This document shows, piece after piece, positions 6,208 to 14,808 of a stretch of 24,408 nucleotides of DNA (within the stretch, counting starts at the first letter, position 1; every line of letters starts with the position of its first letter). Below the pieces are notes generated by a model. The model saw only the letters and a list, made by a program, of their open reading frames with translations, did no database searches and had not been told where the DNA came from. This DNA comes from Marinospirillum sp. Lineage in GTDB: Bacteria > Pseudomonadota > Gammaproteobacteria > Pseudomonadales > Halomonadaceae. Where the stretch lies: the NCBI RefSeq assembly GCF_014859565.1, contig NZ_JACUUA010000035.1, positions 1-24,408 on the forward strand. The letters run 5' to 3'. Both the position numbers and the translations under genes were made by a program.

Positions 6208-8700
6208 ATGACACCAGAAGCCTGCTTCCACTGTGGTGAACCCGTACCCTCTGAAAGCCCTTATGTGGTCAAGGTGAATGACAAGATGGAACGCCTCTGC
6301 TGCCCCGGCTGCGAGGCAGTTTCCAATGCCATTGTTCTGGGTGGTCTGGAAAGTTATTACAAGTTCCGTACCGAACTGCCGCCCCGCCCCGAACTGAGTG
6401 AATCAGAACTGGCCGAACTCCAGGTTTATGATGCACCTGAACTGCTGCAGGAATTTGTGCACCAGTCAGAAGATGGCATGGCAGAAGCGACCCTGGCAAT
6501 TGATGGCATCACCTGTGCTGCCTGCGCCTGGCTGATTGAACATCAGATTAATCATCTGGAAGGCGTAGAACATACCGCAGTTAATCTCAGCGCCCAGCGC
6601 ACCACCCTGCGCTGGGACATTAACAAATTGCCCTTCAGCAAACTGCTGGCCGAATTCAAAGCCATCGGTTACAGCGCTTTACCCTGGCAAGCCGATGAAC
6701 AACAGAAAAAACTTCAGCGGGAACATAAAACAGCCATACGCCGTCTGATTGTTGCTGCCATCGGCTCCATGCAAGCCATGATGTTTGGTATAGCGCTGGA
6801 AGCAGGCATGCTGGAAAGTTATATGGAGCAGGAGTTTGTCCTGCTGTTCCAATGGATGTCTTTTCTGGTAACCACCCCTGTTGTGCTTTATTCAGCCTGG
6901 CCATTTTTCACCAGTGCCGTGAAAGAACTACAGAATCGCCGCCTGAACATGGATATCCCTGTCTCTCTGGCCATCGGCCTGGGTTATGCGGCCAGTGTCT
7001 GGGCACTGATTTTCCGAACGGGTGAACTGCACTTTTATGCCATTGCCATGTTTGCCTTTTTTCTGCTTTTTGGTCGCTATATCGAAATGCGTACCCGGCA
7101 CAGAATCGGCAGTGGTGGCAATGCCCTGCATGACCTGATACCCCAGGCCGCCATTCTGCTGAATCCGCATAATAACGAAGAGAGCTACATCCCCAGCCGC
7201 AATCTGCACCCGGGCGATCAAATACTGGTCAAACCGGGGCACACACTCCCCGTAGACGGAAAAATCATCAGTGGTCACTCCAGCGTGAACGAAGCCACCA
7301 TGACCGGTGAATACCTACCAGTCTCCTGCCACCCTGGTCATCAGGTGCTGGCGGGCACCCAGAACATCGACAGCCCTTTGATTGTGGAAGTTGAAAAAAC
7401 CGGTGCGGATGTTCGTCTTGCTGGCATTTCACGACTCAGTGAAAGAGCCATGGCAGAAAAACCCCGGATTGCGGCTATAGCCAATCTGGTTTCACGCTAT
7501 TTTGTGGCGGCCATTCTACTGATTTCCGTACTGGTTTTTTCAGTCTGGTGGTTCATTGATCCATCCCGTGCCTTCTGGGTTACCCTCTCGGTACTGGTTG
7601 TCACCTGCCCTTGTGCACTGGCACTGGCAACCCCAACCGCACTGGCAGTGGCCAACGCCACCCTGGCACGCCAAGGTGTGTTGATAACACGAGGTCATGT
7701 GCTGGAAGGCTTGGCAAAAGCCACTCACATCATCTTTGACAAAACCGGCACCCTAACCGAAGGTCGGCTGGAGTTAAAAGAAATTCGCTGGCTGGCGGAA
7801 ACCTCTGATCCGCGTAAAGAGCAGATCAGCAGTTATGCAGCCGCTCTGGAGGCTCAATCTGAACACCCCATCGCCCGTGCTTTTGCAGAAAGCCGTGATA
7901 AAGATCTGATTGCCAGTGATATCCAGGCACACACCGGCCAGGGATTAAGTGGCAAAATTCAGGGTCAGAACTATAAACTGGGCAGAGCTGATTTTGCCTG
8001 GCAAGCACAAACACTGACCCCACCAGCCGAAGAAGGCCAATGGCTGCTATTTGCAGATGACCAGAACCCACTTTGCTGGATACGTCTGAGTGATCAACTG
8101 CGACCTGATACTCAGGCCATGCTGGCTGAGCTGAAAAAACTAGGAATGGAGGTAGAGCTGCTTTCCGGTGATCAACAAGGATCAGTGGAAGCCATTGCCA
8201 ATGAACTGGGTATTCAGCACTTTACTGCCAGCGCCAGCCCGGAAAGAAAACTCGAACGCCTGCGTGAGTTACAACAACAGGGTAAACAAGTCGTCATGGT
8301 CGGCGATGGTGTCAATGATGTTCCTGTGTTGGCCGGCGCCCAGGTTTCGATTGCCATGGGGGACGCCACCGACCTGGCTAAAACCAGTGCGGATACTCTG
8401 CTGCTGTCCAGTCGACTGATCCGTATCCCAGAAGCCATACGCAAGGCAAGGATGACCCGGGTTGTTATTATGCAGAATCTTGCCATCTCACTGGGTTACA
8501 ATCTGATGGCTTTACCGGCTGCATCCATGGGGCTGATACCACCCTGGATGGCAGCACTGGGCATGACCACCAGCTCACTGATTGTTGTATTTAATGCTCT
8601 ACGCCTGCGCGACAAAGCCAGTGAACAGCGAATCAGTGAGCAGAAAAAAGTCACTGCCGAAATCAAACTGCCCGTTGCAACCCATGAGGCACACTCTTGA
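6208..8700 (+). CDS. ccoI: copper-exporting P1B-type ATPase CcoI (FixI/CopA2 type)
   Basis: CcoI is an inner-membrane heavy-metal ATPase that moves Cu(I) to the periplasm for insertion into the CcoN active site. Visible features in order: an N-terminal cysteine-rich metal-binding region (CFHCG at 6-10, CCPGC at 31-35), an HMA domain with GITCAAC at 100-106, TGE actuator motif at 367-369, CPC ion-site motif at 467-469, DKTGT phosphorylation loop at 511-515 (D511 is phosphorylated), SEHPIA nucleotide motif near 551-556, and GDGVND at 699-704. At 830 residues it is full length with about eight helices. An AGGA ribosome site precedes the ATG. Its last four bases overlap the TTG start of ccoS. Confidence 0.96.
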   Translation: MTPEACFHCGEPVPSESPYVVKVNDKMERLCCPGCEAVSNAIVLGGLESYYKFRTELPPRPELSESELAELQVYDAPELLQEFVHQSEDGMAEATLAIDGITCAACAWLIEHQINHLEGVEHTAVNLSAQRTTLRWDINKLPFSKLLAEFKAIGYSALPWQADEQQKKLQREHKTAIRRLIVAAIGSMQAMMFGIALEAGMLESYMEQEFVLLFQWMSFLVTTPVVLYSAWPFFTSAVKELQNRRLNMDIPVSLAIGLGYAASVWALIFRTGELHFYAIAMFAFFLLFGRYIEMRTRHRIGSGGNALHDLIPQAAILLNPHNNEESYIPSRNLHPGDQILVKPGHTLPVDGKIISGHSSVNEATMTGEYLPVSCHPGHQVLAGTQNIDSPLIVEVEKTGADVRLAGISRLSERAMAEKPRIAAIANLVSRYFVAAILLISVLVFSVWWFIDPSRAFWVTLSVLVVTCPCALALATPTALAVANATLARQGVLITRGHVLEGLAKATHIIFDKTGTLTEGRLELKEIRWLAETSDPRKEQISSYAAALEAQSEHPIARAFAESRDKDLIASDIQAHTGQGLSGKIQGQNYKLGRADFAWQAQTLTPPAEEGQWLLFADDQNPLCWIRLSDQLRPDTQAMLAELKKLGMEVELLSGDQQGSVEAIANELGIQHFTASASPERKLERLRELQQQGKQVVMVGDGVNDVPVLAGAQVSIAMGDATDLAKTSADTLLLSSRLIRIPEAIRKARMTRVVIMQNLAISLGYNLMALPAASMGLIPPWMAALGMTTSSLIVVFNALRLRDKASEQRISEQKKVTAEIKLPVATHEAHS

Positions 8701-8930
8701 ATATCCTGTTTCTGCTGATCCCGCTCTCTATTGTGCTGCTTAGCCTGGCGATCTGGGCTTTTTTCTGGGCGGTCAAAAATGACCAGTTTGAAGATATGGA
8801 GGGACCCGCTTATTCCATTCTTTTTGATGAAGATGAAAAAAAACCGGATAGTGAACCTGCCGCCGATTCTGACAAACAAACCGAAACAGAACAGGCTAAA
8901 GACAAAACAGCAGATCAGTCACCTCAATGA
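8697..8930 (+). CDS. ccoS: cbb3 oxidase maturation protein CcoS
   Basis: This 77-residue protein has an N-terminal membrane helix (about residues 3-24), a conserved-looking FFWAVKNDQFEDMEGPAY stretch just after it, and a charged disordered tail; this is the CcoS pattern. CcoS is required to place cofactors in CcoN. The start is TTG, overlapping the ccoI stop as TTGA, with GAGG upstream. No ATG precedes the conserved helix, so the unusual start is well supported. The 3' end overlaps the next gene as ATGA. Coupling to both neighbours indicates one operon. Confidence 0.92.
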   Translation: MNILFLLIPLSIVLLSLAIWAFFWAVKNDQFEDMEGPAYSILFDEDEKKPDSEPAADSDKQTETEQAKDKTADQSPQ

Positions 8931-9613
8931 CTGAGCTGCTGGCTGCCGGGCTGATCACCGCCCTGATTGCCGGGCTGCTGGGTGGAGGGCACTGCATTGG
9001 CATGTGTGGCGGCATTGTCAGTGCCCTGAGTTTTGCACTTCCCCCCAGCCGTCGTCATCCGGCACGTATTGCTGCTTTGATGCTCAGTTATAATATCGGA
9101 CGTATCAGCAGTTATATTCTGGCTGGTCTGCTGGTTGGTGGGCTGGGGCAATTACTGGTTGGTCAAATCCAGCCAATCACCACCCTGCTTGGCTGGCTGG
9201 CAACCATCATGCTGGTGCTGATGGCGTTTTACATCGGTCAGTGGTGGACAGGATTAACTCGCGTAGAAGCACTGGGTAAACACCTCTGGCGTTATCTTGA
9301 GCCTCTGGGACGACGACTGATGCCAGTCAGCCATCCGGGACAAGCACTGCTGATCGGATTGATCTGGGGTTGGTTACCCTGCGGGCTGGTTTATTCCATG
9401 TTACTGCTGGCACTCAGCAGTGGCAGCAGTTTTAATGGTGGGCTGCTGATGCTGGCTTTTGGTCTGGGTACACTACCTACCCTGCTGGTCACCGGCAGTC
9501 TGGCACGTCAATTGACCAGCCTGCTGCGACAGCCACTCTGGCGACAACTTTCAGCTCTGCTGCTGCTGGGTTTTGCCATCTGGCAAGCCTTGCCTTTGCT
9601 GGGTCTGAAGTAA
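8927..9613 (+). CDS. TauE/SafE (DsbD_2-like) membrane protein linked to cco genes
   Basis: This 228-residue membrane protein has about six helices. It carries a GHCIGMCGG motif (H22, C23, M26, C27) in the first helix and a second cysteine motif, LPCGLVYS (C152), in a matching helix, as in the sulfite exporter TauE/SafE, UreH and DsbD_2 group. Two conserved cysteine motifs in related half-repeats suggest transport of thiol electrons or of a soft metal such as copper. The ATGA overlap with ccoS ties it to the oxidase maturation operon. The exact substrate is not known from sequence; a role in copper or redox handling for cbb3 assembly is inference. Confidence 0.8.
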   Translation: MTELLAAGLITALIAGLLGGGHCIGMCGGIVSALSFALPPSRRHPARIAALMLSYNIGRISSYILAGLLVGGLGQLLVGQIQPITTLLGWLATIMLVLMAFYIGQWWTGLTRVEALGKHLWRYLEPLGRRLMPVSHPGQALLIGLIWGWLPCGLVYSMLLLALSSGSSFNGGLLMLAFGLGTLPTLLVTGSLARQLTSLLRQPLWRQLSALLLLGFAIWQALPLLGLK

Positions 9614-9644
9614 ACTTTTAATGACAGAACAAGAGATATAACGG

Positions 9645-11042
9645 ATGAACCAAGTCGATTTTAATACCTTTGAGTGGAACCCCGAACTGGTGGATCGTTA
9701 TAATCTTGCCGGCCCCCGTTACACCTCTTATCCAACCGCGCCTCAGTTCCATGATGCTTTTGGCTCAGACGAATTCACTCATGCCCTGATCGAAAGCAAT
9801 GCCTCACAGGCTCCCTTGTCGCTGTATTTCCATATCCCCTTCTGCGCCAAGGTTTGTTTTTATTGTGGTTGTAATAAAATTGCCACCAAAGATACCGGCC
9901 GTTGTGAACCCTACCTGCAAAAACTCTATCAGGAGATGGATCTGGTCGCTGCCAGAGTGGATACTCAGCGCCAGGTTAACCAGCTGCATTGGGGCGGTGG
10001 TACACCCACCTTCCTGTCCAGTGAACAAATGCGCGAGCTGATGCAGGAAACCCGCAAGCGCTTTAACCTGCGTGATGATGATCTGGGTGATTACTCGATT
10101 GAGATCGACCCCAGAGAAATTCAATCCGATACCCTGCCGCTGTTGCGCGAGCTGGGCTTTAATCGTATGAGCTTTGGTTTGCAGGATCTGAACCTGAAGG
10201 TTCAAGAAGCAGTAAATCGTGTACAACCCCGCGCCATGACTGAAAATGCGCTGATACAGGCACGAGAGCTGGGTTTTCGTTCACTGAATCTGGATCTGAT
10301 TTACGGACTGCCCCACCAGACACCTGAGACTTTTGCAGCCACGCTGGAAGAAGTCATTGAAATGAATCCAGATCGTTTATCCGTTTTTAACTATGCCCAC
10401 CTGCCGGAACGCTTTAAACCTCAGCGTCGGATCAATGCTGACGACCTACCCAGCCCGGAAGACAAACTGACCATTCTTGAACAGACCATCACCCGTCTGA
10501 TCAAAGCCGGTTATGTGTACATCGGCATGGATCACTTTGCCAAGCCAGATGACACACTGGCAGTAGCACAACGAGAAGGCCGCCTGCACCGTAACTTTCA
10601 GGGGTACACCACCCACTCCGACTGCGACCTGATTGCCATGGGGGCTTCATCCATCAGTCAGGTTGGCCCGACCTACGCCCAGAACCACCACGATACCGAA
10701 GGTTATGAGGCAGCCATAACAGAAGGGCGCTTTTCAACCCTGCGTGGTCTGCGCCTGAATCAGGACGACATCATTCGCCGTGCGGCCATCAACCAACTGA
10801 TTTGCCATTTCACACTGGATGGTGATGCTTTTGGCAAACAACACCAGATCAACTTTGCTGAGTATTTTGCTGCCGAGCTGCAACAACTGCAACAGCATCA
10901 ACAGGATGGGCTGCTGCAAATCACTGGCAATCAGTTAACGGTAACCCCTGCCGGTCGCCTGCTGGTACGCAGCATCTGTATGGTGTTTGATGCTTATTTG
11001 GATCAAGCTTCTCTGGGTCGTGCTTTCTCAAGAATAATTTAA
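9645..11042 (+). CDS. hemN: oxygen-independent coproporphyrinogen III oxidase (HemN)
   Basis: HemN is a cytoplasmic radical SAM enzyme that decarboxylates coproporphyrinogen III to protoporphyrinogen IX without oxygen, supplying haem when O2 is scarce. The 465-residue protein has the CxxxCxxCxC cluster motif at C67, C71, C74 and C76, as in E. coli HemN, a GGGTP motif following the first barrel strand, and the C-terminal HemN domain. The N-terminal PRYTSYPTAP stretch is typical of true HemN rather than HemW. It starts 31 bp after the membrane protein gene. No Anr box is seen directly upstream, so it may be read from the ccoG transcript. Confidence 0.96.
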   Translation: MNQVDFNTFEWNPELVDRYNLAGPRYTSYPTAPQFHDAFGSDEFTHALIESNASQAPLSLYFHIPFCAKVCFYCGCNKIATKDTGRCEPYLQKLYQEMDLVAARVDTQRQVNQLHWGGGTPTFLSSEQMRELMQETRKRFNLRDDDLGDYSIEIDPREIQSDTLPLLRELGFNRMSFGLQDLNLKVQEAVNRVQPRAMTENALIQARELGFRSLNLDLIYGLPHQTPETFAATLEEVIEMNPDRLSVFNYAHLPERFKPQRRINADDLPSPEDKLTILEQTITRLIKAGYVYIGMDHFAKPDDTLAVAQREGRLHRNFQGYTTHSDCDLIAMGASSISQVGPTYAQNHHDTEGYEAAITEGRFSTLRGLRLNQDDIIRRAAINQLICHFTLDGDAFGKQHQINFAEYFAAELQQLQQHQQDGLLQITGNQLTVTPAGRLLVRSICMVFDAYLDQASLGRAFSRII

Positions 11043-11053
11043 TGTTATATTGC

Positions 11054-11077
11054 CAGCCCGACAGCTCTTTCGGGCTG
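11054..11077 (+). other. hairpin after hemN (weak terminator or attenuator)
   Basis: CAGCCCGA (11054-11061) and TCGGGCTG (11070-11077) form an 8-bp GC-rich stem with an 8-nt loop, 11 bp after the hemN stop codon. No U-tract follows, so it would be an inefficient intrinsic terminator. It could instead protect the hemN mRNA 3' end. Confidence 0.45.
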
Positions 11078-11130
11078 TGATGCTACCCGGACATCTCATT
11101 GCCACAAAGCAAAACTCATGGTAAAACTAT

Positions 11131-11144
11131 TTGAGTTATGTCAC
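11131..11144 (+). promoter_or_regulatory. candidate Anr/FNR box in front of anr
   Basis: TTGAGTTATGTCAC keeps the TTGA-N6-TCA core of the FNR/Anr site (7 of 10 specified bases). It lies 31 bp upstream of the anr ATG. A -10-like AATAAT at 11151-11156 would place the box near -25, a position where FNR proteins repress, which would fit negative autoregulation as known for E. coli fnr. Confidence 0.35.
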
Positions 11145-11174
11145 GGTTTAAATAATTACAAGGGAGTAAGTGTG

Positions 11175-11951
11175 ATGCCCAGCAGACAACAAAAAGGGAA
11201 CTGCATCAACCTCAGTAAAGAAACACGTTGCATGACCTGCAGCCTCAGCTCTCTTTGCTTACCCTTATCATTGAACCTTGAAGATATTGATCAGCTGGAT
11301 CGCATCATCAAACGCCGCCAACCGCTTAAAAAAGGTGAACACCTGTTCCGCCAGGGTGATTCATTTGATTGTGTTTATGCTGTGCGCTCCGGCAGTTTAA
11401 AAAACTACATCATGACCAATGAGGGTGAAGAGCAGATCACCAACTTCCATCTTCCCAGTGAGCTGGTCGGTCTGGATGGCATTGATTGCACCAGTTACCC
11501 CATTTCATCCAAAGCACTGGAAACCACTACCGTCTGCGAAATTCCTTACAGCCGTCTGCAAGAGCTTTCACATGAGCTGCCCGATCTGCGCAAACAGATT
11601 TTCAGCAGCATGAGCAAAGAAATTCGTGACGACAAACAGATGATGTTACTGCTGTCCAAAAAGAATGCTGAACAGCGGGTGGCCACCTTTCTTGCTAATC
11701 TGTCATCCCGCTTTAAACGCCGTGGTTATTCGCCTTACACCTTCCGTCTGCCGATGTCCCGTAACGAAATTGGTAACTACCTGGGGCTGGCTGTTGAAAC
11801 CGTCAGCCGGGTCTTCACTCGCTTTCAGGCCACCCAAATGATCGCTGTTAATGGCAAAGAAGTTCATATTACTGATCGACAGCAACTACTTGATATTGCT
11901 GGTCTGACAGAATGTTATGCAGAAACCGGAACAAAACTGGTGGCATCCTGA
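11175..11951 (+). CDS. anr: oxygen-sensing CRP/FNR-family regulator (Anr/FNR)
   Basis: This is a cytoplasmic transcription factor whose 4Fe-4S cluster is lost on contact with O2; the cluster form dimerises and activates anaerobic and microaerobic genes. Cluster ligands are C19, C22, C28 and C121 (in a VCEIPY context equivalent to the E. coli C122 site). An effector-like beta-roll, a dimerisation helix and a C-terminal helix-turn-helix follow. In the recognition helix E208, S211 and R212 match the FNR residues that read TTGAT. The protein is 258 residues. The ATG at 11175 has an AGGGAG ribosome site 8 nt ahead; a longer open frame from 11118 would run over the candidate Anr box and has no such site. 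Position after hemN and the cco genes fits an Anr-type regulator. Confidence 0.95.
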   Translation: MPSRQQKGNCINLSKETRCMTCSLSSLCLPLSLNLEDIDQLDRIIKRRQPLKKGEHLFRQGDSFDCVYAVRSGSLKNYIMTNEGEEQITNFHLPSELVGLDGIDCTSYPISSKALETTTVCEIPYSRLQELSHELPDLRKQIFSSMSKEIRDDKQMMLLLSKKNAEQRVATFLANLSSRFKRRGYSPYTFRLPMSRNEIGNYLGLAVETVSRVFTRFQATQMIAVNGKEVHITDRQQLLDIAGLTECYAETGTKLVAS

Positions 11952-12017
11952 TCAACGACTGGCGACAGGAAAGGAATCCAATTCTACAGACAAATGGCAT
12001 TTGAAGAAGAATAAACC

Positions 12018-12872
12018 TTAAACTTCCGTTGCCAGAGTATCAATCAGCCGAATGCGGTCTGACATGGCTCTGGCACGTTGCGCCTCAAGCCCGGCAAAAT
12101 CAAAAATCCGTGTATCAGCCAACTGTGAGGGAGCAATATTCTGCAGGGCATTGTTCATGGTTTCGATCCGCCCTGGAAAGCGTTTTTCCCAATCCAGCAG
12201 CATCTCCTTGATTACCTGACGTTGCAGATTATCCTGCGAGCCACACAGGTTGCAGGGAATTATCGGGAATTGCATCATCTCGGCAAACTCGGCAATATCC
12301 TTTTCCCGGCTGTAAGCCAGCGGACGAATCACTATATTCTTCTGGTCATCAGACAACAGCTTGGGTGGCATGGATTTGATGCTGCCACCAAAAAACAGAT
12401 TCAGGAACAAGGTTTCCAGCATGTCATCACGGTGATGGCCCAAAGCAATTTTGGTCGCTCCGATTTCTTCTGCAAAACCATACAGGGTGCCACGACGCAG
12501 CCTGGAGCACAGACCACAGGTGGTTTTCCCTTCCGGGATTTTTTCTTTAACAATGCTGTAGGTGTCTTTTTCCAGAATATGAAAAGGCACACCCAGCTGC
12601 TCAAGGTAGTCCGGTAGTATCTCTTCAGGAAAACCCGGCTGCTTCTGATCCAGATTCACCGCCACCAGCTCAAAGCGGATTGGTGCACTCTTCTGCAATC
12701 CCATCAGGATATGCAGCAGGGTAAAAGAGTCCTTGCCACCGGATAGACAGACCATAACCTTGTCGCCTTCCTGTATCATGTCGAAGTCAGCAATCGCCTG
12801 ACCTGCCTCACGGCGCAGACGCTTCTGTAACTTATTGAACTCTTTTCTGGCTTTGGGAAGCAATTCCTGCAT
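12018..12872 (-). CDS. ttcA: tRNA 2-thiocytidine biosynthesis protein TtcA
   Basis: TtcA installs 2-thiocytidine at position 32 of certain tRNAs, using ATP to activate the base and an iron-sulfur cluster. The 284-residue cytoplasmic protein has the PP-loop SGGKDS at 44-49 and the paired cysteine motifs CGLC (119-122) and CNLC (207-210), with a GHHRDD segment near 145-150. All key residues are present. It converges with anr (66 bp between stops, no clear terminator) and is divergent from the DnaJ-related gene. Linkage of ttcA to an fnr-type gene also occurs in E. coli. The ribosome site ahead of the ATG is weak. Confidence 0.95.
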   Translation of the reverse strand: MQELLPKARKEFNKLQKRLRREAGQAIADFDMIQEGDKVMVCLSGGKDSFTLLHILMGLQKSAPIRFELVAVNLDQKQPGFPEEILPDYLEQLGVPFHILEKDTYSIVKEKIPEGKTTCGLCSRLRRGTLYGFAEEIGATKIALGHHRDDMLETLFLNLFFGGSIKSMPPKLLSDDQKNIVIRPLAYSREKDIAEFAEMMQFPIIPCNLCGSQDNLQRQVIKEMLLDWEKRFPGRIETMNNALQNIAPSQLADTRIFDFAGLEAQRARAMSDRIRLIDTLATEV

Positions 12873-13013
12873 GGCGATGTACCGGTTACTCAGTGATCAG
12901 AGGTGGGCAAGTTAACCAAAGCCGTATTAAATGTAAATGCCTGAAGCGTTTTCTATCCTGCCCAGCCCTGCTAACATCACCCTACCAACCGGAAATTAAG
13001 GTCTTATATCAAC

Positions 13014-13613
13014 ATGACAGCGCTACAGGAAACACGACTCTTTGAAGACCTGATCGAAGTTCTGCGCAGTTTTCCCGAAGGTGTCAACGAACACGCCCTG
13101 CTCAAGGTGCTGGATGAAAAGGGAACCGTGACGCTTGAGCCTGACACCTTCACAGATAGCGTCAAATTGTTTCGCACCCACTTCCTGTTATACAACGCCC
13201 TTTATCAACTGCGTGATGAACTCTGGAGAACCGGCAAGGGACATCTGGAAATCACTGCTGTCAGGATGCAACTGCAACCCTATAATCCAGGCAGTCCATC
13301 CATTCACCAGCATGATCCAATGCGTGACTACTACCTGGATATGGACATGCTGGAAAAAACCACCCAGCAGGATATCGAAAGCGCCCTGAACAACTTCTGG
13401 AAGCGACTGCACGAAGAAACTGTTTTCACCGGCGGTGGTCTCAAAGCCAAAGCACTTGAAGCCCTTGGGCTGAGAGAAGGTGTTACAGCGCAGGAAATCA
13501 AGATCAGTTACCGACGACTGGCCATGCAGCACCACCCGGATCGTGGTGGTGATCAGGAAAAACTGCAACAGATCAACGAAGCCATGGAAGTGCTGCGCCC
13601 CCTGCTCAAATAA
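13014..13613 (+). CDS. DnaJ-related protein with C-terminal J domain
   Basis: This 199-residue cytoplasmic protein has an N-terminal region of about 130 residues resembling the DNAJ_related family, followed by a C-terminal J domain (about 145-199) with HPD at 174-176. The J domain stimulates Hsp70 (DnaK) ATPase, so the protein is probably a specialised co-chaperone. It lacks the G/F-rich and zinc-finger regions of DnaJ. It starts 141 bp from the divergent ttcA and ends 21 bp before the deacetylase gene, which suggests a two-gene unit. The client of the N-terminal domain is unknown. Confidence 0.88.
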   Translation: MTALQETRLFEDLIEVLRSFPEGVNEHALLKVLDEKGTVTLEPDTFTDSVKLFRTHFLLYNALYQLRDELWRTGKGHLEITAVRMQLQPYNPGSPSIHQHDPMRDYYLDMDMLEKTTQQDIESALNNFWKRLHEETVFTGGGLKAKALEALGLREGVTAQEIKISYRRLAMQHHPDRGGDQEKLQQINEAMEVLRPLLK

Positions 13614-13634
13614 ACCATACAACAAGGATCAACC

Positions 13635-14741
13635 ATGTCGATCAGAATCATCTCATTATTACTGCTGGCTGTTGTATTCTTTTCCAGCAACCTGTCTGCC
13701 AACACGCCTGAAACACCCCCTGTTGCGGATCGGTTTCATGCCGCTATCCTGATGTACCATCATGTTAGTACTCGCACACCCCCATCCACCAGCACCTCAC
13801 CCGCCAATTTTGTGGCTCATCTGGACATGTTGGAGCGGGATGGTTTTCAGGTCTGGCCGCTGGATCGAGTGGTACAGCACCTGCAGCGCCGTCGCCCGAT
13901 GCCAGACAAAATTGCAGTGATTACCTTTGATGACGGTTACATCAGTGTTTATGAAGAAGCCCTGCCAATTCTGAAAGCGCGTGAGCTCCCTTTCACCATT
14001 TTTGTTAATGCTCAGCCAATCGAAGAAAAACGCCCTTTACACATGAGCTGGGCACAACTCAGAGCAGCAAAAGACGCTGGTGCTATTATTGCCAATCACA
14101 CCCTCAGTCATACACATATGGTGCGCAAGCTGGATGATGAAAGCCAGCAAGACTGGCAGACACGCATGACTCGTGAGATAGAGGAAAACCAGCAATTGAT
14201 CGAAAAGAACCTGGGTGCTACACCCAAGTATCTGGCCTACCCCTATGGTGAATACACCCCGGAATTACAAGAGCTGGTTCGGCGCCTGGGTTATGTCGGT
14301 TTTGGTCAGCAATCCGGTGCAGCCAGTCCCTTCACTGGCATGACGGCTATTCCCCGTTACGCAGCTAATGGCCTGTCAGCCAATCCCAGCAGCCTGCGTA
14401 CCAAACTTCATGCCCTACCCTTCCCCTTAGCCTCAGAGGAGCCAGTATCCACTGTACTGGATGGTAGAAACCGTCGCCCGGAATTAAAGTTTACCATTTA
14501 TCCCGGTGATTACCGCCTGCAGCAGTTGCGTTGTTACGGGCCGGATGCACAATTACTACAGGTCACCCGCCGCACTCTGGAGGACGAGCGGATTGAGATC
14601 ACCGTAAATTCTGACAAGGATCTGCATACCGGTCGCCCGCGTTACAACTGCACGGCACCCCACGCCACAGAAAACCGCTTCTTCTGGTTCAGCCGCCAGT
14701 GGCTAATGCCCAACCCTGATGGCAACTGGTATAACTTTTAA
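13635..14741 (+). CDS. secreted polysaccharide deacetylase family protein (CE4/NodB fold)
   Basis: This 368-residue protein begins with a signal peptide (hydrophobic core about 5-18, likely cut after LSA at 20-22), so it acts in the periplasm or outside. The catalytic NodB domain shows TFDDGY with D99 and D100, the metal histidines H155 and H159 in NHTLSH, and a YPYGEY motif near 202-207, closest in style to PgaB-type enzymes. A C-terminal beta-rich region (about 265-368) has two cysteines (C300, C339) that could form a disulfide. An AAGGA ribosome site precedes the ATG. No polysaccharide synthase genes lie nearby, so the substrate is unknown. A strong terminator follows. Confidence 0.88.
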   Translation: MSIRIISLLLLAVVFFSSNLSANTPETPPVADRFHAAILMYHHVSTRTPPSTSTSPANFVAHLDMLERDGFQVWPLDRVVQHLQRRRPMPDKIAVITFDDGYISVYEEALPILKARELPFTIFVNAQPIEEKRPLHMSWAQLRAAKDAGAIIANHTLSHTHMVRKLDDESQQDWQTRMTREIEENQQLIEKNLGATPKYLAYPYGEYTPELQELVRRLGYVGFGQQSGAASPFTGMTAIPRYAANGLSANPSSLRTKLHALPFPLASEEPVSTVLDGRNRRPELKFTIYPGDYRLQQLRCYGPDAQLLQVTRRTLEDERIEITVNSDKDLHTGRPRYNCTAPHATENRFFWFSRQWLMPNPDGNWYNF

Positions 14742-14761
14742 TACCTGGCACTTATCCAAAT

Positions 14762-14789
14762 AAAAACCGCCAAAATGGCGGTTTTTTTT
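14762..14789. terminator. intrinsic, probably bidirectional terminator
   Basis: AAAAACCGCCA (14762-14772) and TGGCGGTTTTT (14776-14786) pair around a 3-nt loop, and eight Ts run from 14782 to 14789. It serves the deacetylase gene on the plus strand. The A-run at the other end gives a T-run on the minus strand, so it can also end the convergent exonuclease transcript. Confidence 0.93.
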
Positions 14790-14808
14790 ACTACATCCCT
14801 ACCACTAT

